Origin: Alishewanella tabrizica
Lineage (GTDB): Bacteria > Pseudomonadota > Gammaproteobacteria > Enterobacterales > Alteromonadaceae
Length of the DNA: 64,000 nucleotides
Direction: 5' to 3'
NCBI RefSeq assembly: GCF_014652375.1
Contig: NZ_BMYR01000003.1
Coordinates: forward strand, 1 to 64,000
Shown: piece by piece, positions 36,990-46,784 of the stretch
Position numbering within the stretch: position 1 is the first letter of the stretch
How the letters are laid out: each line of letters opens with the position of its first letter
The notes under the pieces: generated by a model
Told to the model about the DNA's origin: nothing
The model's input: the letters and a program-made list of their open reading frames with translations, nothing else
Database searches by the model: none
Made by a program: the position numbers and the translations under genes

Positions 36990-38097
36990 ACAGCGCAGCA
37001 ATTTCTTGTGCAATCGCCTTGTGGTCGACCAATTGTTCAAACCAATGGGTCGCCACAAGGTCACTTTGTAAGCCCAGCAGGGTGCCTAAGATAATACCGC
37101 GATGTACGTTATCGCCGCCTAAATTGGTATTTACCAGCAGCGCTTGCCAGGGATCATCTTGATATTTGCAGGCCAAATACAGCACGATAGGCCACGAGTC
37201 GCTGATATAACAGGCTCTGGAAAATACCTGACCAATCACCTGATTATCGGGCATGTTACGTTGCAGTACGGACGCTAAATCTACCCCCGGCACCGCTTTG
37301 CTGGCGCCAAGCAAGAGGGCTTTAACCTGCGTTTTGTCTGGCCCAGCTAAGAGTGCACATAACAGTTGTACATAGTGATCAGCCACTCGCATTAAGGCTT
37401 CATCCGGGTGTGTTAGGGCCAAATGCGCTCTACACGCGGCTTTTATCTCGGCTTCACTGGCGCCACTCAGGCGTTCTGCAAACACTAAGGGGGCTAGGGT
37501 CACCAGAGCGCCTACAGAAGCGGTATCATGGGTCAGCATGGCGCAGGCTTCAGGATCGCGTCCTTGCGCCCAATTGGCAAAAAAGCCCCGATGATAAGAC
37601 TCCGCATAGGTATCAGGGTGTGCAGCTGGGCTCATCGTCATAAAGTCGATATAGGCGGTAATAAAGGCTTTTGCATTGTAGCGGCCATTTAAGCTAGCCA
37701 AGGTGCGGATCAGTACACGCGCACAATGGGCATTGAGGGTGTTTTCACCTGCTTGCATACCTTGATGATAATGCACATTCGGTTTGTCCCAAAACTGCGC
37801 CTTGCCTTTTAAAATAACGTCGCCAACAATTTGTGTCGTGGCAGCGTTCGCGTTTTGGCCTTTAGGGTTTTTTACCGCAGACTGCCTGCCGCCGGTCTGT
37901 TTCGAGTGTAAAGACATAATAGACGAGGGATGAAAAGCTGGTGCGGCTGCAAAGCCTTGGATACCTCCGGCGAAGGCGCGGGTTATTTCCATGGGCTGAT
38001 AAAACCAATGCACCGGCATTGCTAAGGCATCCGCAATAAAGCTGGTTTTTAATGCGGTTGCCGCTCGGATCTGTTGCGCTGTGTTACTTTGCATCAT
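36964..38097 (-). CDS. ADP-ribosylglycohydrolase family protein
   Basis: 377 residues. The N-terminus AATALKTSFIADALAMPVHW matches the opening helix of DraG/ARH-type hydrolases (G-x-x-x-G-D-A-x-G-x-P), with variation at the Gly positions. The late NTNLGGDNVHRGIILGTLLG corresponds to the G-G-D-x-D-T magnesium loop, where the second Asp is replaced. Activity on ADP-ribose is therefore probable but not certain. It converges on ovoA with a 26-base overlap of coding ends, a layout that could create antisense interference. A ribosome site (AAGGAA) precedes ATG 38097. Confidence 0.85.
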   Translation of the reverse strand: MMQSNTAQQIRAATALKTSFIADALAMPVHWFYQPMEITRAFAGGIQGFAAAPAFHPSSIMSLHSKQTGGRQSAVKNPKGQNANAATTQIVGDVILKGKAQFWDKPNVHYHQGMQAGENTLNAHCARVLIRTLASLNGRYNAKAFITAYIDFMTMSPAAHPDTYAESYHRGFFANWAQGRDPEACAMLTHDTASVGALVTLAPLVFAERLSGASEAEIKAACRAHLALTHPDEALMRVADHYVQLLCALLAGPDKTQVKALLLGASKAVPGVDLASVLQRNMPDNQVIGQVFSRACYISDSWPIVLYLACKYQDDPWQALLVNTNLGGDNVHRGIILGTLLGLQSDLVATHWFEQLVDHKAIAQEIAALFTLADAPK

Positions 38098-38426
38098 TGT
38101 TCCTTAGCCATCGACATGACTACATAGGGGGAAAGGCGGCAGGGGTTGCTCAACATCGCAGCAACAAGCGGCGGCTAAATGCGTTTACTGCTTGGTATTG
38201 CATCGTATCGATGTGGCCCACTGTGGCTGTTAACTAATACAGTGTAAACGCAATATCAGACGTTTTATTTTAGTCAGTACCTTTACCTGTTTAGATAAGT
38301 TTCCTGTAATGTTGTCAGGCGTAATAGACGTTTTCTTCAGGCGCTGCCTTGTATAAATTATCTACGCGCCAGCATGTTCTGCTGATATACTCTTGATTAC
38401 CTTCCCTTTTACCTAGTGGTGCAATC
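38098..38426. other. Intergenic region without a visible gene
   Basis: 329 bases between the divergently read ADP-ribosylglycohydrolase and NhaC genes. Both promoters should be here. I see no coding stretch, no terminator and no clear operator. Confidence 0.4.
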
Positions 38427-39836
38427 TTGTCTTTAACATCGCCTACCGCTGTGCGTAGTCCTGGTTTTTTGCAGTCTCTACTTTGTTTTAGCGTTGTTGT
38501 GGTTTTGATCGCCGGTGGTTTGTTTGGTTTGGGGATCAGTTTGCACACGCTGATGTTTTTATGCCTGCTCTGGGTCGCGCTAAATGCCTTTAGCCTGGGG
38601 TATGGGTATGCGCAGATCCGCGAACTGATGACTAGCGCTTTAACCCGCGCGATGCCTGCCATTTATATTTTTATTTTGATTGGGATGGTTATCGCCAGCT
38701 TTATGCACAGTGGCACTATTGCCACTTTAATTTATTACGGGCTGAGTTGGTTAAATCCTAGTATTTTCTTAGCTGTGGGACTATTGCTGTGTGCACTGAT
38801 GTCGGTGGCAACAGGCACATCCTGGGGTACCGTGGGCACCTTGGGCGTGGTGCTGATGGGCGTTGGTGCAACGATGAATATTCCTTTACCCTTAATTGCG
38901 GGCATGGTGGTGTGTGGTGCCACCTTTGGGGATAAAATGTCGCCTATTTCTGATACCACCAACCTGGCCGCGATGAGCGCAGGCACCGATCTTTACCGGC
39001 ATATTTATTCTATGCTATTTACCACGCTGCCAACCTTTATCCTGACCTTTTTGATCTTTCTTGGCATAGGTTTTAGTTATGGCGAACAGCATATTAATCT
39101 GGCCGACGTGAGTGCACTCCAAGCGGCATTGGCTGGTCATTTTAGTTTGGCGCCATTTATTACCTTACTGCCGCTAGTTGTATTGGCCGTAATGAGTATC
39201 AAAAAAGTCCCTGCTGAAGTCACTATGTCATGCAGCATTGTGTTGGCGGTGCTGATTGCCATTTTTTATCAAGATAGCAGCACCATCGGCGTGCTTAACG
39301 CGCTCTGGCAGAACAGCCCACAAAATACCGGTATTGCCAGCCTCGATGCACTCCTAGGGCGTGGCGGGATCAGTAGTATGAGCTGGACCTTGCTTTTAGC
39401 CTTAATGGCAATCGCACTGGGGGGCATTTTGCATGGCGCGGGATTTTTAACTGCTTTATTGGCGGGGATTATCAAACGGGTGCAACGTACGGCCTCACTG
39501 GTCGCCACCACCATCGTCTCAGGCTTTTTAGGCAATGTGGCGATGGGCGAGGCCTATATTTCGATTATTTTAAATTGCCAATTGTTTAAACCTAAGTACC
39601 AGCAACAACAGCTGGATCCTGCTGTGTTATCGCGTTCGGTTGAGGAAGGTTCAACCATGACCACTGGCCTGATCCCATGGACGACGGCTGGCGCTTTTTA
39701 TACGGCAACCCTTGGCGTGGATGTGCTGGATTTTGCGCCTTATGCTTTTTTTAATTATTTAAATGCGGTTATTGCGGTGGCCATGGCGGCACTGGGCATC
39801 GGATTACTTAAACCCAAACGGCATACCGGCGCGTAG
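38427..39836 (+). CDS. nhaC: NhaC-family Na+/H+ antiporter
   Basis: 469 residues from a TTG; the true start is uncertain because no strong ribosome site precedes it. There are about 11-12 membrane helices. Family blocks visible are SVATGTSWGTVGTLG, CGATFGDKMSPISDTTNLAA and EEGSTMTTGLIPWTTAGAFY, all characteristic of NhaC antiporters. Role: sodium extrusion and pH homeostasis at the inner membrane. The ABC transporter genes follow within 35 bases, which may be fortuitous. Confidence 0.9.
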   Translation: MSLTSPTAVRSPGFLQSLLCFSVVVVLIAGGLFGLGISLHTLMFLCLLWVALNAFSLGYGYAQIRELMTSALTRAMPAIYIFILIGMVIASFMHSGTIATLIYYGLSWLNPSIFLAVGLLLCALMSVATGTSWGTVGTLGVVLMGVGATMNIPLPLIAGMVVCGATFGDKMSPISDTTNLAAMSAGTDLYRHIYSMLFTTLPTFILTFLIFLGIGFSYGEQHINLADVSALQAALAGHFSLAPFITLLPLVVLAVMSIKKVPAEVTMSCSIVLAVLIAIFYQDSSTIGVLNALWQNSPQNTGIASLDALLGRGGISSMSWTLLLALMAIALGGILHGAGFLTALLAGIIKRVQRTASLVATTIVSGFLGNVAMGEAYISIILNCQLFKPKYQQQQLDPAVLSRSVEEGSTMTTGLIPWTTAGAFYTATLGVDVLDFAPYAFFNYLNAVIAVAMAALGIGLLKPKRHTGA

Positions 39837-39870
39837 AATACAGACTGCTGTTAATGCTGTTAGGAAAGTT

Positions 39871-40524
39871 ATGCTGCACGTTGTTGGTTTAGCGAAAACC
39901 TACCTTACCTCACAAGGCCCACTGCCGCTGTTTAGTGATGTCAGTTTTGACATCCAACCAGGCGAAAGTGTGGCCTTGATGGGCGAATCGGGCTGTGGAA
40001 AATCGACCTTACTGCATATTTTGGCCGGGCTTGAGCAAGCCGATCATGGCCAAGTCCTGATTAACCAGCAAGATCTGACGCAATTACCGGATCGGCAGCG
40101 CGCGCAGCTGCGGCGTCATTATATTGGTGTGATTTTTCAGCAATTAAATTTAATCCCCAGTTTAAGCATTCAGGATAACTTAGCCTTTCAAGCCCGTCTG
40201 GCTGGCAACCTAGACGCTGACTGGCTACAACACCTAGTATCAACCTTGGGGCTGGCGGCCTTGTTGCAGCGGTATCCTGCACAGCTGTCAGGCGGGCAGC
40301 AGCAACGTGTGGCCATTGGCCGCGCCTTACTGGCAAAAACACCATTGTTACTGGCGGATGAACCCACCGGCAGTCTGGACGAAGCCAATGCTGAGCAGGT
40401 GATGGCGCTGATGCTAACCTTGATTAAAGAAACCGGAAGCAGCTTGCTGATGGTCACGCACAGTGCCTTACTCTCGACCCAGCTGGATCGCACCATGATC
40501 TTAAAACAAGGGCGGTTAAGCTAG
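39871..40524 (+). CDS. ABC transporter ATP-binding protein (LolD/MacB type)
   Basis: 217 residues from ATG 39871, which has AGGAAAG directly upstream; the frame is open further back into nhaC but without support. Walker A GESGCGKST (38-46), Q-loop VIFQQLNLIPSLS, signature LSGGQQQRVAIGRALL, Walker B PLLLADEPTGSLDEA and switch His in MVTHS are all present. It belongs to the type VII (MacB/LolD-like) exporter ATPases, which power lipoprotein or envelope stress systems. The stop codon overlaps the permease start. Confidence 0.95.
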   Translation: MLHVVGLAKTYLTSQGPLPLFSDVSFDIQPGESVALMGESGCGKSTLLHILAGLEQADHGQVLINQQDLTQLPDRQRAQLRRHYIGVIFQQLNLIPSLSIQDNLAFQARLAGNLDADWLQHLVSTLGLAALLQRYPAQLSGGQQQRVAIGRALLAKTPLLLADEPTGSLDEANAEQVMALMLTLIKETGSSLLMVTHSALLSTQLDRTMILKQGRLS

Positions 40525-43013
40525 TGCCGAGGCGTTACTCCACGATGTGGGTATTGCATGCGTTACTCAGCCATTGGCTGCGGCATCCGGTGCAGCTTGG
40601 CACCTTTATGTTGGGATTGTTGGCCGCCACTGCGCTTTGGAGTGGTGTGCAAGCTTTAAATCAACACGCACGCGCCAGTTACGATCAAGCAGCTAGCCGC
40701 TTTAGCAGCATTAACCAAGCGCAAATTGTGCCGGTTAACCAACAGCCGCTTACCGAGTCAGACTATATTATGTTGCGGCGCTTAGGCTGGCAGCTAACCC
40801 CGGTGGTTGAGGGTGCGCTACCCAATATAAGCGCCGGCGACACGCTTAATATCATTGGTATTGAGCCGATGACACTGCAACATGGCGGGGTATCTTCTGC
40901 TGCAGACACTGGCTTGCCCAGTACCTTTTCGTTAACGCGCTTTTTAACGCCGCCTTGGGAGATCTGGGTATCGCCGGCCACGGCAGAGCAGATTAAACCC
41001 TGGTTTGATGCGGCAGTACAAACCGGTTTTCCGTATAATCCAGACGGCAACCTGGTTAACCTTAGGGTGAGTTCCAGCATTGCTGATAACGAGATCATCA
41101 CGGATATTTATCTCGCGCAATATTGGCTAAAACAACCCGATCAGTTATCCCGGCTGTTGCTGCTTGATACCAACACGTCCAAAACACTACCGGCAGAGTT
41201 ATCTGCACATCTGCGCGTCGTTATCCCGCAGAGTGATTATGACATTTCGCGGCTCACCGCCAGTTTTCATTTAAATCTTACCGCACTGAGTATGTTGGCG
41301 TTTTTAGTTGGGCTCTTGATGGTGTATTCCGCTATCCATTTGGCCATGGCACAACGTGCTGTGTTGCGGCGAATTTTATTCAGTTGTGGCGTAAGTCAAC
41401 GCGCATTAACGTTTTGGCTGCTAATAGAATTATTATTGCTGAGCGGGCTAATCACCCTGCCAGGGTTAACGCTAGGCTATTGGATTGCCGTGCTGCTGTT
41501 ACCGGATTTTTCAGCCAGTTTAACCGGCTTGTATGGGGCAAGTGCGCTGGGCGAGTTGACGCTATCTTGGCAGTGGTGGCTACAGGGTTTAGTGATTGCC
41601 TGGGGAGGCGTATTGCTGGCGGCCATAGTGCCAATGGTTAAGCTTATTAGTGGGAATACTAGCCTAAGTCAAACTCGTAGCAATGCACAGGGCTTAGATC
41701 ATCCTGCGCTGTTGACGGGCGCGGGTAGCATCTGCGTTTTGCTGGCCCTGGGTATTGCCTGGTTTGGCGAATCCCTATTCAGTGGCTTCTTATTGCTGGC
41801 CTTGATGTTTATCAGTGCGGCCTTGTTAATGCCCGCCACGTTAAACGCCTGTTTGCGGCTAGGACAGCGTTGTTCACGTTCTGCGGTGGTGCAATGGCTA
41901 TGGGCAGACGCACGTATGCAGGTGTCTCACCTCAGTGTGGCATTAGTGGCGTTGTTGCTGGCATTATCCACCAGCATTGGTGTTGGCGGTATGGTGGAAG
42001 GATTTCGTAACACCTTTACCGGCTGGCTTGATCAGCGCCTGGCGGCAGAGGTGTATTTGCGGATTGATGACGAAGCGCAAGCGCAGCAGGTGGACGCTTG
42101 GCTATTACAACACCCTGATGTTTCTGCTTTGCTGCCCTCTGCGGGTATCGACAGTCAGGTAGCGGGTATCCCAGTCGAATTACGTGGCATACAACTGCAC
42201 AGTACTTATAGTGAGCATTGGCCGCTGCTTAGCAGCACCCCTGATGCGTGGCAAGCGATGGCCGACAATGCTGCGGTGATGATTAACGAACAATTGGCTC
42301 GGCAACTTAACCTGAAGTTAGGGGATACACTGCCGTTGTCGGGAATGCAGCAAACTGACTTTAAAATCAGTGCCATATTCAGTGATTATGGTAATCCGAA
42401 AGGACAGGTGTTGCTGTCGTTGGCGACGCTACAGCGTAATTGGGCAGACACCGAGCGTGGCAGCACGGCACTGCGGGTTGAACCCACGGCTGTGGCTGAG
42501 CTGATCTCGGCGTTAACAGCGCAATTTTCGCTAAACGAGACGCAAGTTATCGATCAACACGCGGTTAAACGTTACTCGCTACAATTATTTGAGCGCACCT
42601 TTGCTGCGACAAACGCTTTGAATGTGTTGGTGTTACTGATTGCCGCGATTGCGCTATTTAGCAGTTTACTCACATTATCGACCATGCGTTTACGACACCT
42701 CGCCCCTGTTTGGGCCTGTGGCCTGTCCAGACGCTATCTGGTGGGCACCGAGTTGCTTAAGTTACTGTCGTTAGCCTTGCTTACTGCACTATTAGCCATA
42801 CCTCTGGGATTACTGATCAGTTACTGCTTAGTGGCGGTGATTAATGTGCGTTCTTTTGGTTGGGCGCTGCCTTGGCAGTTTTTTCCGTCGCAATGGTTGC
42901 TGTTAACCATGGCTGCGCTGGTAAGTGCTTTCTTAGCGGCCATTATTCCGGTGTTAACACTGCAGTTCACTTCGCCTAGCTCGCTGTTAAAAGGGTTTCG
43001 TGATGAGCAATAA
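40524..43013 (+). CDS. FtsX-like ABC permease
   Basis: 829 residues from GTG 40524, overlapping the ATPase stop by one base. An N-terminal helix is followed by a periplasmic region, three helices (about 250-370), more helices, a second periplasmic region and three C-terminal helices, the doubled FtsX layout of large type VII permeases. It works with the ATPase and the next lipoprotein. Operons of ATPase, FtsX permease and AttH-like lipoprotein are common in gammaproteobacteria; the transported substrate is not known. Confidence 0.9.
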   Translation: MPRRYSTMWVLHALLSHWLRHPVQLGTFMLGLLAATALWSGVQALNQHARASYDQAASRFSSINQAQIVPVNQQPLTESDYIMLRRLGWQLTPVVEGALPNISAGDTLNIIGIEPMTLQHGGVSSAADTGLPSTFSLTRFLTPPWEIWVSPATAEQIKPWFDAAVQTGFPYNPDGNLVNLRVSSSIADNEIITDIYLAQYWLKQPDQLSRLLLLDTNTSKTLPAELSAHLRVVIPQSDYDISRLTASFHLNLTALSMLAFLVGLLMVYSAIHLAMAQRAVLRRILFSCGVSQRALTFWLLIELLLLSGLITLPGLTLGYWIAVLLLPDFSASLTGLYGASALGELTLSWQWWLQGLVIAWGGVLLAAIVPMVKLISGNTSLSQTRSNAQGLDHPALLTGAGSICVLLALGIAWFGESLFSGFLLLALMFISAALLMPATLNACLRLGQRCSRSAVVQWLWADARMQVSHLSVALVALLLALSTSIGVGGMVEGFRNTFTGWLDQRLAAEVYLRIDDEAQAQQVDAWLLQHPDVSALLPSAGIDSQVAGIPVELRGIQLHSTYSEHWPLLSSTPDAWQAMADNAAVMINEQLARQLNLKLGDTLPLSGMQQTDFKISAIFSDYGNPKGQVLLSLATLQRNWADTERGSTALRVEPTAVAELISALTAQFSLNETQVIDQHAVKRYSLQLFERTFAATNALNVLVLLIAAIALFSSLLTLSTMRLRHLAPVWACGLSRRYLVGTELLKLLSLALLTALLAIPLGLLISYCLVAVINVRSFGWALPWQFFPSQWLLLTMAALVSAFLAAIIPVLTLQFTSPSSLLKGFRDEQ

Positions 43014-44073
43014 AGTTGTCTTACTTCTGGTTTTGCTTGTGCAGCTTGCGCTGCTTGGTTGTAAGCCGGTGCCGCCCAGTGAAGGTTTCGCGGGGCTGGG
43101 CGCGACAGCCGATGAATTCGCTCAGGTTGTGCCAGGCAATGTCATCGAGTATCCCGCGGCGCTGGATCAGCACCCTGAGTATCGTATTGAATGGTGGTAT
43201 GTGACGGCTAATCTGGAGACAGAGTTTGGCGAACAGCTGGGAATTCAGTGGACGCTGTTTCGGTATGCGGATGCGCCGGCACCGCAGCGCGAAGGGTGGG
43301 CAAGTCAACAGCGCTGGCTTGGGCATGTAGGGCTAACCCGTGCCAATCAACATTTTTTTGCGGATACCTATGCGCGCGGCGGCATTAACCAAGCGGGGGT
43401 CAGCCCAGAGCCATTTAAAGCTTGGATCGATAATTGGTCTTTTGTTGCTAGCGACACGGATGCAACCCATTTTACCTTGCATGCCGACACTGCCGACTTT
43501 AGCTATGCATTAACGTTAAAAAAGCAGGGACCCGCTATTTTGCATGGTGAGCAGGGTGTCAGCGTAAAATCGTCTGCAGGCCAAGCCTCTTATTACCTAA
43601 GTTTGCCTTTTCTAGCGGTGTCGGGAGAGATAAAAATAGGAGATGAGCAGTTAGCCGTTACAGGTGACGCCTGGCTGGATCGGGAATGGAGTAGCCAGCC
43701 GTTAGCGGCCAATCAGCTGGGATGGGATTGGTTTTCCCTGCATCTAGCGAATGGCGATAAATTGATGTTATTTCGGTTGCGCCACGCAGATGCTGAACAC
43801 TATTTTTCAGGTACTTATATTGCGGCTGATGGCCGCACTCAGCCATTACAATCACAGCAAATTACTATGCAGCCAATACAACAGCATAGTGTCGCGGGGA
43901 AGCGCGTCCCCGTAGCATGGCAGTTAACGGTAGCGGATCTCGGTATTGCCATTCAAGCGCAGGCGCTTAATCCCAATGCCTGGATGGGGACGGGCATTGC
44001 TTACTGGGAAGGGCCTATTCGCTTTACAGGAAGTCACTCGGGCAAAGGGTATTTGGAAATGACCGGATATTAA
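43003..44073 (+). CDS. AttH/CrtC-like lipocalin-type lipoprotein
   Basis: About 356 residues from ATG 43003, overlapping the permease end by 11 bases. MSNKVVLLLVLLVQLALLGC ends in a lipobox with Cys20. IEWWYVTANLETEFGEQLGI, the repeated Trp-rich turns and DAWLDREWSSQPLAANQLGW are hallmarks of the AttH/carotenoid 1,2-hydratase-like fold (two lipocalin-like barrels). No carotenoid genes are near, so hydratase activity is unlikely; it is more probably a lipid- or peptide-binding partner of the ABC exporter. Confidence 0.85.
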   Translation: MSNKVVLLLVLLVQLALLGCKPVPPSEGFAGLGATADEFAQVVPGNVIEYPAALDQHPEYRIEWWYVTANLETEFGEQLGIQWTLFRYADAPAPQREGWASQQRWLGHVGLTRANQHFFADTYARGGINQAGVSPEPFKAWIDNWSFVASDTDATHFTLHADTADFSYALTLKKQGPAILHGEQGVSVKSSAGQASYYLSLPFLAVSGEIKIGDEQLAVTGDAWLDREWSSQPLAANQLGWDWFSLHLANGDKLMLFRLRHADAEHYFSGTYIAADGRTQPLQSQQITMQPIQQHSVAGKRVPVAWQLTVADLGIAIQAQALNPNAWMGTGIAYWEGPIRFTGSHSGKGYLEMTGY

Positions 44074-44212
44074 CGGCACTGCATATTGCGAAACCATCCT
44101 TTTCTAAGGTGCTAGCCGTTTTGCAAAGGGTGGCGCGCTTTATTATGAACATTAGATTAAAGAACCATTAAAAACCGCGAATGAGCATTCTATCTCTAAA
44201 GTTAAATGTTAA

Positions 44213-44227
44213 TATGAATTATTCTCA
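44213..44227. promoter_or_regulatory. Fur-box-like site
   Basis: On the minus strand the 15 bases read TGAGAATAATTCATA, which matches the 7-1-7 Fur consensus TGATAATNATTATCA at 11 positions. It lies 30 bases before the TonB receptor start, which fits iron repression. Confidence 0.5.
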
Positions 44228-44256
44228 TAAACATTAACTTGGTCGGTGGTTCTATT

Positions 44257-46386
44257 ATGCAAAAAAAATATGTTGCTACGGCGGTCTCTTTAGTGCTGTT
44301 TTCTGTTGTGGCACAAGCGCACACGGCTGTGCTCTCATCCTCGTTACCTTCCATGCAAGACAACGACAATGTCGAAGTGTTAAAAGTACGCGGTACGGTA
44401 GAAAAATCGGTCTCCGCCCTGTCTGATGTTCAAAAAGGCATGTTGCTTGCCGGGAAAAAAACATCAATAGTCGATTTAAGCGAACAGCCAACGTTGATTG
44501 AACCCGATTTACGTAAAATGTTTGCTTCCTTACCGGGCTTATTAGTGTCTGAACAGAAAATTCCTAGTATTTTCAATGTGAATTATCGTGGCTTAGGCGA
44601 TCCGCATGAATCTGAATTTGTCGCCTTTTATCAAGATAATGTACCGCTGGGTGCTAACATGTTTGGTTATGCCACTATGTACTATATGCCGGGTGGTCAG
44701 CGCATCGAACGTGTTGAGTTTATTCGTGGTGGCTCAGGGTTGCTTTACGGCCCGCAAATCGGTCCTGTGGTCAATTTTGTTACCCGTGGTCCTTCTGCCC
44801 AAGCTGAAACTCGTATCGTCACTGAGCATGCTGTGGGGAGTAACTCACTGTACAGTACCTATAATGAAGCGAGTTGGTCACAAGGCAATACGGGTTTTAT
44901 GGCCTCTTTTGATCATCGTCGTGCCGATGGCCCACGTAACAACGAAGATTTTGATGTTAGTTCTGGCTATTTAGGGCTGAGTTACGAAGGCTTTAAAGAC
45001 ATCAAAATCGGCGCCAATCTGGATGTGTATAGCTCAGACTCGGGTGAAGCGGGTCGCTTAACCTCGGCCGAGTTTGCCAACAATCGTGATTTAGTGAAAA
45101 CGCCGTTTAACCGTGTCAAGATTGATCAAACGCTAGCGAGTTTAACCTATGAGCAGCAGCTCGATGCCGCATCGAGTCTAAATGGCAAAATCTGGTATCT
45201 GGGCATGGATCGTTTTAGCCGTCGTTCTGGCGCTTTTGTAGCGCCTGCGGCAGCGCCTACGTCGACAACCATTGATGAGCAGCAATTTCGTAACCTAGGT
45301 TATGATCTGCGTTATAGCCTAGCTTGGGGGGATAACCATATCCTTACTACAGGAAGTTCTGGTTACCATGGTGACAGCCCGCGTACTCAACACCGTAATA
45401 GCGATCTGACGTCTGACGCTCAAAATGCTGCGAATTTACGTTTTGAGCAAGACCGCGTCACCACCTATACTGCGCTATTTGCGGAAAATCTGTTCCGTTT
45501 TGGCAACCTAAGTTTAGCGCCAGCTGTACGCTATGAGCGTATCAATTACGATATGGTGGAGTTAGTGAAAAGCCCGGGTTTGAGCCGTGATACGATTGAT
45601 TTAGATCGAACGTACAATGAGTTACTCTTTGGTCTGGGTGCAGGTTATACGCTATCTGATACCGCTGAAGTTTATGCCAATATGTCAGAGTCCTATCGCC
45701 CACAACGCTTTGATGATTTAATTAACCCCACCTCAGAGTTAGCGGGTACTAACGATCCCTCAGTATCCAAAGCGATGAACTATGAATTGGGTTATCGCAG
45801 TCAGGTAACAGAGCAGTTTGCTTTTGATGTCAGTGTATTCCGTATCGATTTCAAAGACAAAATTGAACAAATTCAGGTGAATATTACGGATATTGAGCGG
45901 GTAAATAGCGGCGATTCGCGTCATCAAGGTGTTGAGTTAAGCCTAGAATATGCGTTTGAATTGTCGCCAGGTCATAATGTAACTGCCTTTGCAAACGCCT
46001 CTTGGTTAGAGGCGGAAATTACCCGCAGTGTTACGAGTAGCTTGGTGGGCAACACTGTGTCTTTTGCACCAGATTACCTAGTACGTACTGGGCTAAACTA
46101 TACAAGTAATGGCTTGACTGCCGCGCTTAGCCTGGCTATGGTCGGCGATCAGTACTGGCAAGATTCTAATCTACCTCGTGGCACAGGTGCTGCGATGATT
46201 GATGCCAAGATCCCCTCTTATCAGGTAGTCGATTTAAGTACCGAGTATGAGCTATCTGCGCAATGGGCATTGTATGCCGGTATTAATAATCTGTTAGATG
46301 AAAACTATTATAGTCGCGTGAGAACGGACGGTATTGAGCCTGCACCAGAGCGGACGGCGTATTTGGGGGTGAGATTCAGTATGTAA
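44257..46386 (+). CDS. TonB-dependent outer membrane receptor, FecA-like
   Basis: About 709 residues from ATG 44257 (an in-frame TTG six codons earlier is less likely). Signal peptide MQKKYVATAVSLVLFSVVAQA. The plug domain has LRKMFASLPGLLVSEQ, NVNYRGLGDPHES, IERVEFIRGGSGLLYGPQ and GPVVNFVTRGP, followed by the beta barrel and a C-terminal Phe-rich strand ending RFSM. It resembles FecA-type ferric carboxylate siderophore receptors. No FecI/FecR signalling genes are adjacent and the N-terminal signalling domain is absent. Expected to be iron-regulated through the upstream Fur-like site. Confidence 0.9.
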   Translation: MQKKYVATAVSLVLFSVVAQAHTAVLSSSLPSMQDNDNVEVLKVRGTVEKSVSALSDVQKGMLLAGKKTSIVDLSEQPTLIEPDLRKMFASLPGLLVSEQKIPSIFNVNYRGLGDPHESEFVAFYQDNVPLGANMFGYATMYYMPGGQRIERVEFIRGGSGLLYGPQIGPVVNFVTRGPSAQAETRIVTEHAVGSNSLYSTYNEASWSQGNTGFMASFDHRRADGPRNNEDFDVSSGYLGLSYEGFKDIKIGANLDVYSSDSGEAGRLTSAEFANNRDLVKTPFNRVKIDQTLASLTYEQQLDAASSLNGKIWYLGMDRFSRRSGAFVAPAAAPTSTTIDEQQFRNLGYDLRYSLAWGDNHILTTGSSGYHGDSPRTQHRNSDLTSDAQNAANLRFEQDRVTTYTALFAENLFRFGNLSLAPAVRYERINYDMVELVKSPGLSRDTIDLDRTYNELLFGLGAGYTLSDTAEVYANMSESYRPQRFDDLINPTSELAGTNDPSVSKAMNYELGYRSQVTEQFAFDVSVFRIDFKDKIEQIQVNITDIERVNSGDSRHQGVELSLEYAFELSPGHNVTAFANASWLEAEITRSVTSSLVGNTVSFAPDYLVRTGLNYTSNGLTAALSLAMVGDQYWQDSNLPRGTGAAMIDAKIPSYQVVDLSTEYELSAQWALYAGINNLLDENYYSRVRTDGIEPAPERTAYLGVRFSM

Positions 46387-46475
46387 TGCTCACCGCCACT
46401 TGTATTAAGGTAGCGGCGGGCTCCCGTCGAATTTGCCCGTATGCTATTGCGGGCATGCACATAATGCACCCAACA

Positions 46476-46507
46476 AAACCAACGTGGTTTTACTACGTTG
46501 GTTTTTT
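46476..46507 (+). terminator. Rho-independent terminator after TonB receptor
   Basis: AAACCAACGT (46476-46485) pairs with ACGTTGGTTT (46495-46504) around a 9-base loop and runs into T residues. Confidence 0.85.
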
Positions 46508-46645
46508 CGGCAAAGATAGAATTTTAAGTGGTAAAATCTTTCTACCGAGTTCATATTGCACATTTATACTCTTGGTAGTGCAAGCGTATGATCAACATTT
46601 ATCTTTTTTTATTTTGCAAGTGTAACAAAAATCTGTCAGCAATTA

Positions 46646-46698
46646 AGATTACTGCTAAAGTAACCTTTCAGCACACCAGATTACTGCTAAAGTAACCT
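46646..46698. repeat. Two identical 21-bp direct repeats, each an inverted dyad
   Basis: agattactgctaaagtaacct occurs at 46646-46666 and again at 46678-46698, exactly identical, 32 bases apart (about three helical turns). Each contains TTACT-N5-AGTAA. They lie about 90-140 bases upstream of the chemoreceptor start and look like a paired operator for a dimeric regulator. Confidence 0.6.
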
Positions 46699-46784
46699 GA
46701 ATGCGTTAATTGGTATGAAAGTACGCGAGCACCTGATATGCGACACTGTCGTAATTAGGTGGCAATTTAAGGATGAGGCTGGTT

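Larger units (their letters stand above)
46387..46784. other. Intergenic region with terminator and paired operator-like repeats
   Basis: The first part holds the receptor's terminator (46476-46507) and the second part the repeated dyads at 46646-46698. The 79-codon frame at 46386-46625 runs through the terminator and is not considered a gene. Confidence 0.5.

Noticed and set aside
46386..46625. 79-codon open frame after the TonB receptor
   Set aside because: It starts on the receptor's stop and reads through a rho-independent terminator.
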